Shown here piece after piece: positions 7,726 to 15,398 of a stretch of 38,461 nucleotides of DNA (its first letter is position 1; each line of letters begins with the position of its first letter). The stretch spans positions 1 through 38,461 of the forward strand of contig JAEXTB010000308.1 of assembly GCA_023453725.1 (NCBI GenBank), in the 5' to 3' direction. The position numbers and the translations under genes were made by a program. This DNA is from Bacillota bacterium. Its GTDB lineage: Bacteria > Bacillota > Clostridia > Christensenellales > CAG-138. The notes beneath the pieces were generated by a model. That model ran no database searches. It was given only the letters and a program-made list of their open reading frames with translations, and was not told where the DNA came from.

Positions 7726-7754
7726 TTGTGTGTCGAACGATTGTTTGGTATATT
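7726..7754 (+). promoter_or_regulatory. SigA-type promoter of the nitroreductase gene
   Basis: TTGTGT (7726-7731) and TATATT (7749-7754) are separated by 17 bp. The predicted transcript start, about 7761, lies before the ATG at 7792. Confidence 0.55.
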
Positions 7755-7791
7755 GGATAGAGTTGGAAGAGTAAATTTTTTGGAGGCCATT

Positions 7792-8421
7792 ATGAGCGAC
7801 AAGACGTTTTATTCTGTTGTACAAAGCCGCCGTACCACAAGAAAGTTTCAAAATAGAGCAGTGGAACCGGATGCCATACACAGGGTCTTGGCGTGCGGCC
7901 TGCAGGCCCCAACCTACAACCACATGCGGGAATGGCACTTTCTTTTTCTCAGGGATCTAGGGCTGCGTAAACGCATACTGGAGGAAAGCGGTGCATTCAG
8001 CCGCACACCGGATAAGGCCTTTTTAAACGAAACCCTTGCAAAGATCGAAAACCCATATCAGAAGGAAGTCTACTCCTATTCGGTTCCGCTGCAGGAAAAA
8101 ATTCTGCTCACGGCGCCGGAGGTGCTTCTGGTATGTTTTAAAATGGAGAAAGCGCTGTCCGCGTGTAACACGCTGTTTGAACTAAACAATTTCGCTTCCG
8201 CGTGGCTTGCGGTGGAAAACATACTGCTTGCAATGGCGGCGGAAGGGCTCTACGGGGTAACTTTGGTGCCGTTTCGGACAGACAAACTCAAAGACATCCT
8301 CGGCATGCCGGAAGATATGGAGGTTGCCACCTTCCTGCCGTTTGGCTATCCGGAAAAAGAGCCAGCAATCCGGCAAATAAACAAAGCGGTGCAGGATACC
8401 ATACATATCGATTGCTGGTAG
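7792..8421 (+). CDS. Nitroreductase family protein
   Basis: A 209-residue FMN-dependent nitroreductase-fold protein. The N-terminal SRRTTRKFQNRAVE is the classic FMN-phosphate binding SRRSxRxF motif, followed by the GLQAPTYNHMREW segment that lines the flavin site. Near the C-terminus, ENILLAMAAEGLYGV and FLPFGYPEKEP are standard family elements. The family reduces nitro, quinone or enone compounds with NAD(P)H; the physiological substrate is unknown. The ATG at 7792 has a TTTTGGAGG site and lies just after a recognisable promoter. The following MBL gene begins 16 bp downstream and is probably co-transcribed. Confidence 0.85.
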   Translation: MSDKTFYSVVQSRRTTRKFQNRAVEPDAIHRVLACGLQAPTYNHMREWHFLFLRDLGLRKRILEESGAFSRTPDKAFLNETLAKIENPYQKEVYSYSVPLQEKILLTAPEVLLVCFKMEKALSACNTLFELNNFASAWLAVENILLAMAAEGLYGVTLVPFRTDKLKDILGMPEDMEVATFLPFGYPEKEPAIRQINKAVQDTIHIDCW

Positions 8422-8437
8422 AAATGAGAGCAGGAGA

Positions 8438-9199
8438 ATGATGCATAGGACCGCGCTTACACAAGACATTGCCCGGTATTCGTTTGACCCGCAGCCCAAT
8501 CGGCATTTCGCCACCGCGGTCTATGCCATATTTGACGGCGACCGGGCGTTGCTGATCGATACAGGGTACGAATTCCAGGCGGCGGAGCTATGGCAGGAAT
8601 TTCAGAAGAGCGGCGTCACAATAAGCGCCGTCATACTCTCGCATTTTCATGACGATCATATGCAGGGGCTAAAGTCGTTGCCAAAAGTGCCTGTATACGG
8701 AAGCGCAGACTATCAAATATCGTTGGACCTGTGGACGGAACAGGATAAGCATGCGGTGTTTCGGCCCACGATTTGTATCAAAGAACCGTATGCGCTTCAC
8801 TTTGGCGCGCATCATCTCACACTGCTTCCGTTTCCCGGTCATTCTCCTTGTACATTGCTGACAAAAATAGACGATACATACCTGCACATAGCCGACGAAC
8901 TGATGTTCTCAGAAAAAGGGAAGCCGCTTCTCCCGTCTACGGACCCGCAGTGTATTGTGCGGCATGTAAACTCTCTGAAGCGGCTTAAGGACTATTGCGG
9001 GAGGTATACATTCCTTCCCGGGCACGGCCCTGCATTTTTCGGAAGAGAGCGGCAGCTGAGGGAGATCGGCTATCGCCTTGCTTACATGCAAGCCATATTG
9101 GACAGCAACAAGCAGCTTACCTACGAGGAAGCGGCAGAAGGCTGCGGCTGTGAATTCCTGCACAGCGAGTGGCATAGTGGGTTTTACGAGGAAGAGTGA
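8438..9199 (+). CDS. MBL-fold metallohydrolase
   Basis: A 253-residue metallo-beta-lactamase superfamily hydrolase. The metal motif HFHDDH is at residues 69-74; GHSPCT (His about 134), an Asp in HIADEL and the final LPGHGP supply further ligands. The C-terminal 50 residues are helical, as in glyoxalase-II-like and quorum-type hydrolases, but the substrate cannot be assigned. Start codons at 8438 and 8441 both follow an AGGAG site. It lies 16 bp after the nitroreductase gene, and a terminator at 9230-9269 closes the pair. Confidence 0.82.
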   Translation: MMHRTALTQDIARYSFDPQPNRHFATAVYAIFDGDRALLIDTGYEFQAAELWQEFQKSGVTISAVILSHFHDDHMQGLKSLPKVPVYGSADYQISLDLWTEQDKHAVFRPTICIKEPYALHFGAHHLTLLPFPGHSPCTLLTKIDDTYLHIADELMFSEKGKPLLPSTDPQCIVRHVNSLKRLKDYCGRYTFLPGHGPAFFGRERQLREIGYRLAYMQAILDSNKQLTYEEAAEGCGCEFLHSEWHSGFYEEE

Positions 9200-9229
9200 C
9201 CTGTTCACGCAACCGGAGGTTGTCAAAAC

Positions 9230-9269
9230 CGCGCCAAATGGTTGGTAGAAGCTGGGCGCGTTCTTTTGT
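9230..9269 (+). terminator. Intrinsic terminator after the MBL gene
   Basis: CGCGCC (9230-9235) pairs with GGCGCG (9255-9260), followed by TTCTTTT. It precedes the separate XRE regulator gene. Confidence 0.5.
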
Positions 9270-9292
9270 ACCATATGCTTGAGGTGATAAAA

Positions 9293-9973
9293 ATGAAGTT
9301 TCATGAAAAGCTCCAGGCATGCAGGAAAGAGAAGAGCCTTTCCCAGGAACGGCTGGCGGAACGGCTCAATGTGTCCAGGCAGGCGGTCGCCAAATGGGAG
9401 GCAGGCCAATCCTACCCGGATGTAGATCGGCTGCTTGAATTGAGCGATTTGTTTCAAACCAGCGTGGATCAGCTACTGCGGGACAGGGAAGAAGACGCCT
9501 GCGCTTATGCCAATGCCGGAGAACTGGCTGCAGTGGAGGATGCGGTGATCGACTTTTTGTGCCGTGCAAAAAAGAACACCTATGCGGGGCATGGCGCAAA
9601 GTGCCCGTCCTCCCGTCCATCATCGCATGATTTCCGGTATGAGGAAGGCAGCCTTCTTTACTACGATACGTACCTGGGCGGGGAACGGTTTGCGGGGGAG
9701 GAAGGCCTTTGGCGGGATGGCGTCCCATTTTGGAGCATGAACTATACCGGGCGCATCCTGTCGGAGCAGTACAAGGAAGGCTTTTTAACCGAAGTGCTCC
9801 TGCTTGTACCCAAGGAGTACCCGTACCGCGGGCCGCTGGTGCACCGGAACGGCAGGTATACGTACCATTGCATCATCAACGGGGAGTTTACCTGGTTCAA
9901 CGGATACGAGGAGATCTTCTGCGACGATACCAAGGTCTACGAGTGCGTGTTTCACGGGGGCAGCGTGCGGTAG
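9293..9973 (+). CDS. XRE-family HTH regulator with C-terminal DUF5680-like domain
   Basis: A 226-residue two-domain protein. Residues 1-60 are a Cro/C1-type helix-turn-helix (LSQERLAERLNVSRQAVAKWE), ending in the common SVDQLL segment. Residues about 80-226 resemble the DUF5680 domain: AVIDFLCRAKKNTYAGHG, then aromatic-rich strands with LLYYDTYLGGERFAGEE and a CIINGEFTWFNGYEEI core. The C-terminal part may be a ligand sensor, but its ligand is unknown. The ATG at 9293 has a GAGGTGATAA site; the frame is open upstream to 9242 but that part overlaps a terminator. The target genes cannot be told from the sequence. Confidence 0.8.
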   Translation: MKFHEKLQACRKEKSLSQERLAERLNVSRQAVAKWEAGQSYPDVDRLLELSDLFQTSVDQLLRDREEDACAYANAGELAAVEDAVIDFLCRAKKNTYAGHGAKCPSSRPSSHDFRYEEGSLLYYDTYLGGERFAGEEGLWRDGVPFWSMNYTGRILSEQYKEGFLTEVLLLVPKEYPYRGPLVHRNGRYTYHCIINGEFTWFNGYEEIFCDDTKVYECVFHGGSVR

Positions 9974-9987
9974 CGCCGCCCCTTTTC

Positions 9988-9996
9988 TGCTATAAT
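9988..9996 (+). promoter_or_regulatory. Extended -10 promoter of the GNAT gene
   Basis: TGC followed by TATAAT (9991-9996) is an extended -10 element 34 bp before the GNAT start. It overlaps the end of the short gap after the XRE gene. No clear -35 is present. Confidence 0.5.
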
Positions 9997-10030
9997 GGTT
10001 GTTGAACATGAGTGCAGAAGGGAAAACAGC

Positions 10031-10483
10031 ATGCAAGTACGTGCGGCATCCATACAGGACAGGGACTATTTGATTGCCCTGACATTCCGGTCAAAGGCCA
10101 CTTGGGGCTATGACGCGGCGTTTATGGAAAACGTGCGCGAAGAATTGAAGGTGCCGGTTGTGCATATTGAGGCCGGGTACGTGCATGTGCTGGAAGACGC
10201 GGGAACCATCATCGGGTTTTTCAGCCTAATTCAGGGAAAAGAAAAATGGGAGCTGGACTTTGCATTTCTTGATCCCCCGTATATCGGAAAAGGGTACGGG
10301 CGTGCGCTGTGGGAGGCCATATTGCAGCAGGCGAGGTCCCGGGGTATAACATCGTTTACCATCACGGCCGACCCAAACGCGGAAGGGTTCTATTTGCGTA
10401 TGGGGGCGGAACGGATTGGAGAGGTCCCGTCAGGCTCCATCAAAAGCCGCATGATCCCGCTTTTGCGCGCTGCTGTGCGGTAA
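10031..10483 (+). CDS. GNAT family N-acetyltransferase
   Basis: A 150-residue acetyl-CoA-dependent acyltransferase. The order of elements is typical: an N-terminal strand and helix (RAASIQDRDYLIALT), a central strand pair with GFFSLIQGKEKWELDFAFL, and motif A PPYIGKGYGRALWEAI, where GKGYG binds the CoA pyrophosphate. Motif B follows as ADPNAEGFYLRMGAERIGEV. This GFYLRMGA ending is common in small-molecule acetyltransferases; the acceptor is unknown. The ATG at 10031 follows AAGGG and an extended -10 promoter; the longer frame from 9995 is not supported because it begins inside the -10 element. Confidence 0.83.
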   Translation: MQVRAASIQDRDYLIALTFRSKATWGYDAAFMENVREELKVPVVHIEAGYVHVLEDAGTIIGFFSLIQGKEKWELDFAFLDPPYIGKGYGRALWEAILQQARSRGITSFTITADPNAEGFYLRMGAERIGEVPSGSIKSRMIPLLRAAVR

Positions 10484-10537
10484 CATCAATATCCCGGAAG
10501 CGCCCGGGCACTATGCATAATACAAGGAGAACCTTTG

Positions 10538-11059
10538 GTGCTGGATCCAAAAGAATTGCCCGTGTATGCGGTTTTGAATGAACTCGCAATCTCGTATGAG
10601 CGGTTTGAACACGACGCCGCCATGACAATGGCGGACTGTTCGGTGTTTGATGCCGGAAAACAAGCTGCGCACTGCAAAAACCTGTTCTTAACAAACCGGC
10701 AAGGTACCCGATTTTATCTGATGCTAGTAGTGGGGGACAAGCCATTTCAAACCAGCCGCATCAGCCATCAGCTGGGCGTTTCGCGCCTGAGCTTTGGTAC
10801 GGCAGAGCAGCTTATGGAGACGCTGGGGGTGACGCCCGGCGCGGTAACGCCCATGGGCCTTATCCAGGATACGCAGCATCAGGTGCATGTGCTGCTTGAC
10901 CGGGATATCGCGGGCTGGGGGGAAATTATCGTCCATCCCAATGTCAATACCGCTTCCATCGTACTCAAGACCGCCGATCTGCTGCGGCTGATTGCCCATT
11001 TCAAAAATCCTGTGACATATGTGGAGGTGGGGGCAGGGAACACGGACGAAGATGTGTAA
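10538..11059 (+). CDS. YbaK/ProX-type aminoacyl-tRNA deacylase
   Basis: A 173-residue protein of the YbaK/EbsC/PrdX family, which hydrolyses misacylated tRNA in trans, for example Ala-tRNA(Pro) or Cys-tRNA(Pro). Signature parts are CKNLFLTNRQGTRFYLMLV, then ISHQLGVSRLSFGTAEQL, GVTPGAVTPMGLI and HPNVNTASIVL. The C-terminal LLRLIAHFKNPVTYVEV is as in the PrdX (ProXp-ala) branch. The start is taken as GTG at 10538, 8 bases after AGGAG; TTG at 10535 is an alternative. It is convergent with the sortase gene, 21 bp away, with no strong terminator between. Confidence 0.85.
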   Translation: MLDPKELPVYAVLNELAISYERFEHDAAMTMADCSVFDAGKQAAHCKNLFLTNRQGTRFYLMLVVGDKPFQTSRISHQLGVSRLSFGTAEQLMETLGVTPGAVTPMGLIQDTQHQVHVLLDRDIAGWGEIIVHPNVNTASIVLKTADLLRLIAHFKNPVTYVEVGAGNTDEDV

Positions 11060-11080
11060 TTTTCCGAGGCTGAGGGGCCG

Positions 11081-11878
11081 TTACGCGACTTTCTCCAGTT
11101 TCCCAAGCACCACATAGCGGGCTTCATCGTATTCATACGTGCAGGTGGAAAGCGTAACAATGCGGTCTTCTGCCGTTACTTCCACATCGCATGCAAAATC
11201 GGAGGCCTCACGCGCATTCTCAATCAAAGAGAGGAAATCCGCTTCGGTGGCAAAGCTTGTCTGGTATACCTCGTTTGTCGCGTAGCCGTCCGTGACATAA
11301 CCGGCAAACAGCTCCAGCCGGTATACGGCGGCAGGCGTAAACAGAAGCATATCCGGATGCACGTTATAATAAGTCTGCTCCTTGTAGTTAACCAATGAGG
11401 CAAACATGGAGCCATTCTTCATGTGATGCCCATATAAAATTGTGTTCCGGTCCGAAAAATCCTTTTTATTTCTTGCGTCCACAAACACTGTGCCCATCGA
11501 ATTGCGTTCCTTACTGAACAGGTGGCCTAAATAATAGCTGTTGTTGCCGCCCTGCACCACAGGGTAGTTGATGACCGTACCCTCTGAATATAGCCACGCG
11601 TAAAACTCATCGTTTGCAGCTTGCAGCGCTTCATAATCAAGCTGCAGCATCGGCAGGGGAGTAGGCGCGGGGGTGTTGTCCTGGACATTCGGCTCCGCGG
11701 GCACAGGCAATGGTGTAGAGACTGCGCTGCGGGAAAGTTTCAGATACAGCGCGTCTCCCGCCCGGTATTCAATCAGGGGCAGCGCAAACAGAATACCGCA
11801 TACCACCATGGCAATGGCACACAGAACGATCATCAGGTTTAATAAAATGTTCTTGGGGTTGCGCTTGCTTTGACCCAT
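11081..11878 (-). CDS. srtB: Class B sortase
   Basis: A 265-residue membrane-anchored cysteine transpeptidase. Residues 12-36 form an N-terminal membrane anchor, followed by a Pro/Thr-rich linker (52-77) and the sortase barrel. Catalytic residues are His151 (ILYGHHMKNGSMF), Cys246 (TLSTCTYE) and Arg254 (EARYVVLG). The GHxMKxGSMF motif and the helical N-terminus of the domain place it in class B. The likely substrate is the neighbouring gene product with an SPGTG motif. Known class B enzymes such as that of Clostridioides difficile use (S/P)PxTG-type motifs, which fits. The ATG at 11878 has an AAAAGGG site. A terminator-like hairpin lies between it and the gene upstream, so it may be expressed at a different level from the rest of the locus. 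Confidence 0.92.
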   Translation of the reverse strand: MGQSKRNPKNILLNLMIVLCAIAMVVCGILFALPLIEYRAGDALYLKLSRSAVSTPLPVPAEPNVQDNTPAPTPLPMLQLDYEALQAANDEFYAWLYSEGTVINYPVVQGGNNSYYLGHLFSKERNSMGTVFVDARNKKDFSDRNTILYGHHMKNGSMFASLVNYKEQTYYNVHPDMLLFTPAAVYRLELFAGYVTDGYATNEVYQTSFATEADFLSLIENAREASDFACDVEVTAEDRIVTLSTCTYEYDEARYVVLGKLEKVA

Positions 11879-11943
11879 GGACCTGCCCTTTTAAAATACT
11901 GGTCTATGTGACTCTCAATGGAACGGGTATCTATCCCGAAAAC

Positions 11944-11970
11944 AAAGGCGGCTTTTTCGGCCGCCTTTTT
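11944..11970. terminator. Bidirectional terminator-like hairpin between substrate and sortase genes
   Basis: AAAGGCGGC (11944-11952) pairs perfectly with GCCGCCTTT (11960-11968), with T or A runs on both sides. On the minus strand it follows the anchored-protein gene and precedes srtB, so srtB is probably reached by partial read-through or has its own promoter. Confidence 0.7.
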
Positions 11971-11990
11971 GTGTATTTTGTAATAGAGCG

Positions 11991-12740
11991 TTACGCCTTC
12001 GTGCGGCGCTTGTGCAGCAGCAGCACAACCAGCACTGCGCCAAATACCACGAACAGTCCGCCCCACAGCAGCAGGTTTGAAGTATCCCCCGTGCCGGGAG
12101 AGAGCGGGATCTGGTTGTCGTTGATGGTAATGACCGGCCCGGGGCCGAGCGGAATTCTCGGATCGTCGTCATCATCGTCGTCGTCATCGGGCACATAGAC
12201 GTCCGCTTGGAACACCCACTTAACTTTGCCGACAGCGTTCTGGTACGTATTGTCCAAGCTGGCGGGCACTTTCATGGTGACGGTCAGCGTTTGCGTATCG
12301 CCGGAGTAGAAGCGGCCCAGGTGCAGGAATTTGCCCGCATTTGTTTGCAGCCCGTTATCCGGCCACGGAGAAATGGCGCTGCCTTCCGGGACCAGTACGG
12401 TGCCGTTTTCATTCTTTACTTCAAATGTAATCTTATTCAAAAGCCCCGCAACGCTCTCGCTTACCGCTTCCCCGCGCAGGAAAAGCTCAATGCGCTCATA
12501 GGAAGGGTTGCTGATTTTTATTTTCTGCGTATACACGCCGCCGGGCATCATGTTCTGAAAATCGGGGAACAGCCCGCTGCCGCTGCCGTCGTCGGGGGCG
12601 AAGCCGAACAAAGAGCCGGCATAACTTCCGTTGTAGGTGGCGGAAGAATCCGCCGCGTGCGCCGTTGCTGCAAACGCGAACAGCAGCAATAAGCAGAGCA
12701 TTGCCGTGCCGGTCCGTTTCAGGCTGATCATACGTTTCAT
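11991..12740 (-). CDS. Sortase-anchored surface protein with SPGTG motif, TasA-like fold likely
   Basis: A 249-residue secreted protein. A signal peptide occupies about residues 1-30, ending near AHAA. The body (31-185) has the strand-rich pattern of TasA/camelysin-like or spore-coat-like subunits, with PGGVYTQKIKISNPS and a closing VKWVFQADVY. Then come nine consecutive Asp, a short Pro-rich segment, and the sorting signal LSPGTGDTSN, a hydrophobic span LLLWGGLFVVFGAVLVVLLL and a basic tail KRRTKA. The SPGTG pentapeptide matches the (S/P)PxTG type used by class B sortases, and srtB is the next gene. The ATG at 12740 is chosen because AAGGGGG lies 9 bases upstream; the ATG at 12749 would abut the site. 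It may serve as the wall anchor for the fibre-like proteins encoded upstream, which is inference. Confidence 0.78.
   Translation of the reverse strand: MKRMISLKRTGTAMLCLLLLFAFAATAHAADSSATYNGSYAGSLFGFAPDDGSGSGLFPDFQNMMPGGVYTQKIKISNPSYERIELFLRGEAVSESVAGLLNKITFEVKNENGTVLVPEGSAISPWPDNGLQTNAGKFLHLGRFYSGDTQTLTVTMKVPASLDNTYQNAVGKVKWVFQADVYVPDDDDDDDDDPRIPLGPGPVITINDNQIPLSPGTGDTSNLLLWGGLFVVFGAVLVVLLLHKRRTKA
12162..12188 (-). repeat. GAY trinucleotide run encoding nine Asp
   Basis: Nine consecutive GAC/GAT codons give an Asp9 tract just before the cell-wall sorting signal. The mixed codons make slippage less likely than in a pure repeat, but the length could vary between strains. Confidence 0.85.
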
Positions 12741-12855
12741 GTGTTTCATCCCCCTTAGTTCCCGCTGTCGCGGGTATGGATCAAAGGCAAGGTGCTATTC
12801 ATGTTAAGATGTTCCCGGGGCGCGGGAGCTGCGGCCCGGGGTGAATGTTGTTACA

Positions 12856-13548
12856 TTATGTGGGTGGGAGTGTGGGTGTGGTTTGCCCGTCCAAAGCAGA
12901 GAACGCGGCGCTAGCGTTGGCGAAGTTTTCAGCTTGGATTGCCTCGGCCTTCACGGCGATGGTAAAGCCGCTTTCCTGAAGGGGAGCAAGCTCCTTATCC
13001 AGTTGACTGGGTAAGGCAATGCCGGTAAAGAGCGGATTTGTTGCATTGCCACTGGCCAATATGCCGTTATAGTTGAAGGTGTACGTAATGGTATCGCCAA
13101 CCACAACGCCATCACCAGCCGGGATCCAATCGGTGGTGTTGAGGCCTATCACAACATCGCCGATGATATCAATGTCCTCTTCGCCCTCATACATCTCAGA
13201 CGCTGCGCGGAAGCCCTCGTAATTGGAGATCGTCACCTTCAAGCGCACATATGCAGGATTGGAGCCCACATTTTTTACCTGTGGGTCCTTTGCGGCTGTA
13301 TCACCGGGCAGCAGTGGTTTCGCCTCGTTATATCCGAGAGCCGGGTTTTGAGCATCCGGTGTACCTATTTCTTCATCGTCAAAATCAAAACCATCCCATG
13401 CGGGTTCGCGGAGCAAAATATCCACATTACCCATGGTGAAGGTATTGGTCACATCTCTTGTGGCGGTAAAGTACGCCAACGTCACGCCAAGGGCGGTGAT
13501 CGCGACAAGGGAAATGACCAGGGAGAGTACGAGTATTTTCTTTTTCAT
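12856..13548 (-). CDS. TasA/camelysin-like SipW-dependent surface protein 3
   Basis: A 230-residue secreted protein with the SipW-type N-terminus: a basic start, a hydrophobic span, then LGVTLAYFTATRDVTNTFTM. The TLAYFTA motif followed by NTF and a GNVDI strand is the hallmark of TasA, CalY (camelysin) and related proteins. The rest is a strand-rich domain with PLLPGDTAAKDPQVKNVGS and AYVRLKVTIS, and ends in a flexible Thr/Pro tail TTPTLPPT. It carries no sorting motif. It is the third such gene after sipW, so it is presumably cleaved by the SipW homologue and may polymerise. A GGAAGG ribosome binding site precedes the ATG. It is more acidic than its two paralogues (EGEEDIDI). Confidence 0.85.
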   Translation of the reverse strand: MKKKILVLSLVISLVAITALGVTLAYFTATRDVTNTFTMGNVDILLREPAWDGFDFDDEEIGTPDAQNPALGYNEAKPLLPGDTAAKDPQVKNVGSNPAYVRLKVTISNYEGFRAASEMYEGEEDIDIIGDVVIGLNTTDWIPAGDGVVVGDTITYTFNYNGILASGNATNPLFTGIALPSQLDKELAPLQESGFTIAVKAEAIQAENFANASAAFSALDGQTTPTLPPT

Positions 13549-13635
13549 TGCCTTTTCCTTCCATGTGGTTCAGACTTCTGGCGAGTTTTCATTCATGGTG
13601 CAACCGCAAAGGTAGCTCTTGCCCCAAAAGTCGGC

Positions 13636-14166
13636 TTAATATACGGTATCCCATGCCGCTAATGCATTACTACCGGCAGAAGCTTGGATGGCATAAGCGG
13701 TAATATCAATGGTTTTATCCGCCGCGGAGCCGATGGCGGCAATAGCGGTGTTGTCGGCGGTGGTCTTAATCACGATATTCTCAAACAAAGCCGGAACGGT
13801 GGAAGAAGCCGATACCTTGTTGGCATAGTAATATAGATCTAGTGTGCTGTCATACGACCAGCCTGCACCAAGGACCGGTTGCTCCATAACGGTTTTGATC
13901 TGTGCGGGGATTTCAACCTTCAAATATACCCAACTTTCTTCGGTGCCTGAGGGATGAACTGTCGGGTTTTTAGGAATGGTTGCACCCGGAACGATCTTGC
14001 TGCCGTCCGTCCATGACGTTTCATCAACAGTAAGACCAATGTTTCCGACGGTAAATGTGTTGGTTAGACTGCTGGTGGTTGCCGTTAAATACGCCAGCGT
14101 GCCGCCTACACTTGCCAAAACCAGTACTACAGCGGCCAGGATCAGTACCAATGACTTTCTCTTCAT
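13636..14166 (-). CDS. TasA/camelysin-like SipW-dependent surface protein 2
   Basis: A 176-residue secreted protein, the shortest of three paralogues. The N-terminus shows a basic MKRKS, a hydrophobic span, and GGTLAYLTATTSSLTNTFTV followed by GNIGL, the SipW-processed pattern. The mature part contains PGATIPKNPTVHPSG and SWVYLKVEIPAQ, strand elements shared with TasA-type subunits, and ends IQASAGSNALAAWDTVY. The ending with IQA and AWDT is also seen in other TasA-like proteins of Clostridia. No anchor motif is present. The gene lies between two paralogues on the same strand with 76-87 bp gaps, within one presumed operon. Confidence 0.85.
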   Translation of the reverse strand: MKRKSLVLILAAVVLVLASVGGTLAYLTATTSSLTNTFTVGNIGLTVDETSWTDGSKIVPGATIPKNPTVHPSGTEESWVYLKVEIPAQIKTVMEQPVLGAGWSYDSTLDLYYYANKVSASSTVPALFENIVIKTTADNTAIAAIGSAADKTIDITAYAIQASAGSNALAAWDTVY

Positions 14167-14242
14167 TTTCGTTTCCTCTACTTTCAGTTCTATTTATTTG
14201 GAATGTTGATTTTATATAAAGCCAAGCGATAATGGCTGGCCG

Positions 14243-14824
14243 TCAGGGGGTAGTTGTGGTAGCGGAAGTTGCGCGGGCAAAAGCGGCCTGTGCGGTGGCT
14301 GCGCCCATACCTTCCGCCTGAATGGACTGCGCAAGCACCTGCAGCTCAAAGTATTTCCCATTGTAGGCTTCCGATAAACCGGTTACATTCGGCGTGCAGG
14401 ACTGCACCAGCACTGCCGTCAGGTTGCCGGTGTCCAAAGTTACGCCGGGCTGCACAATGGCATTGTGGTAATAGTAGCCGTCCGCGCCCTTTGTCCAATC
14501 GGCTGAATTGATGGTGATGGTATAGGTGCCCTCCGTAGCAAGGCCGGTGCCGGAACCGTCCCTGTTGCGCCAGACAGGCACAAGCGTTGCGCGGATAAAG
14601 GCTGGCACATTGCCGATGTTCTGCACCTTCACGTTGGACTTCGTGGTTTTGTCAAACGTCTCCACGACTTGGTTGGGCACCTTTCCAACTTCAAAGGTGT
14701 TGACAAGCGCGTTTGGCGTAGAGGTGAGCCACGCAAGCGTTCCCCCAATGGAAGCTACCACCAGGATGACTGCGGCAACCACGATCAAAATTGTCTTGTT
14801 TTTCTTCTTTAACAGTACCTGCAT
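14243..14824 (-). CDS. TasA/camelysin-like SipW-dependent surface protein 1
   Basis: A 193-residue secreted protein with KKKNKTILIVVAAVILVV then GGTLAWLTSTPNALVNTFEV and GKV, the SipW-type signal and mature start. The core contains KVQNIGNVPAFIRATLVPVW and NSADWTKGADGYYYHNAIV, characteristic of the camelysin/TasA-like family; the tail is AAAQAAFARATSATTTTP-like and flexible. It is the first of the three paralogues and the closest to sipW. Its ribosome binding site GGAGGTG is formed by the last codons of sipW, and the gap is 2 bp, so the protease and substrate are translationally coupled. Confidence 0.88.
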   Translation of the reverse strand: MQVLLKKKNKTILIVVAAVILVVASIGGTLAWLTSTPNALVNTFEVGKVPNQVVETFDKTTKSNVKVQNIGNVPAFIRATLVPVWRNRDGSGTGLATEGTYTITINSADWTKGADGYYYHNAIVQPGVTLDTGNLTAVLVQSCTPNVTGLSEAYNGKYFELQVLAQSIQAEGMGAATAQAAFARATSATTTTP

Positions 14825-14826
14825 GC

Positions 14827-15372
14827 TTACACCTCCGGATGCTTGGGCGTTTTACTTACGCTAGCCCGTTTGTCGGCTTCTTCCGCCTTTTTCAAGAGAT
14901 CGGGGATAAATACCAGTATCAGCAGCACGAGGACAGCGGTGCCCGCTAAAATCATGCCTTTCTGCGTAGAGAGAAAGCTGGATACGTAACCGAGCTTGGG
15001 TACGGTAAATATCGGCTTGCCCAGAAGGTTTTCAAAGTGGACAGGCGCTGCGTCCGGCACATCGTTCGCGTCGCCCTTGGTGTAAAAGAGGCTGTTGGCG
15101 CTGTCTATCGCCACAACGCGGTGGGTAGCGACAACGAGATCCTCGTTCAGGACGAACGTGATGGGATCGCCGTCTCTGATGCTTTCAGGCGTAACCTTTT
15201 GCACATAGATCAGGCTGCCAACCTGGTAAGTCGGCTCCATGGAGCCGGAAAGCACCGCAAACGGCGTCAGCCCAACAATCCGCACCCCTGCAAGCAGTAT
15301 GGCCAACAGTACGACGGCGGCCACCAGCACGGTAGTAAGCGCATTCCATATAATTTTCACGATCTTTGACAA
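14827..15372 (-). CDS. sipW: SipW-type (ER-type) signal peptidase I
   Basis: A 181-residue membrane protease of family S26B. An N-terminal membrane segment (about 8-30) precedes LSGSMEPTYQVGSLIYV, with Ser44 as the nucleophile. The usual Lys of bacterial leader peptidases is replaced by His84 in VATHRVV, as in archaeal and eukaryotic enzymes, and Asp101/Asp104 in TKGDANDVP complete the site. A second membrane segment (140-157) and a basic C-terminal tail follow. SipW processes TasA-like proteins in Bacillus subtilis, and three such proteins follow directly. The start is a TTG at 15372 preceded by GGAGGA. It lies 26 bp after the VWA gene and 2 bp before the first TasA-like gene. Confidence 0.93.
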   Translation of the reverse strand: MSKIVKIIWNALTTVLVAAVVLLAILLAGVRIVGLTPFAVLSGSMEPTYQVGSLIYVQKVTPESIRDGDPITFVLNEDLVVATHRVVAIDSANSLFYTKGDANDVPDAAPVHFENLLGKPIFTVPKLGYVSSFLSTQKGMILAGTAVLVLLILVFIPDLLKKAEEADKRASVSKTPKHPEV

Positions 15373-15398
15373 GGTGCGTTATCCTCCGTACTGGCGCG

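Noticed and set aside
12814..12840. CCCGGG-rich inverted repeat between the third TasA-like gene and the SPGTG protein gene
   Set aside because: Only a 6-bp self-complementary core with a long loop and no T run; too weak to call a terminator or operator.
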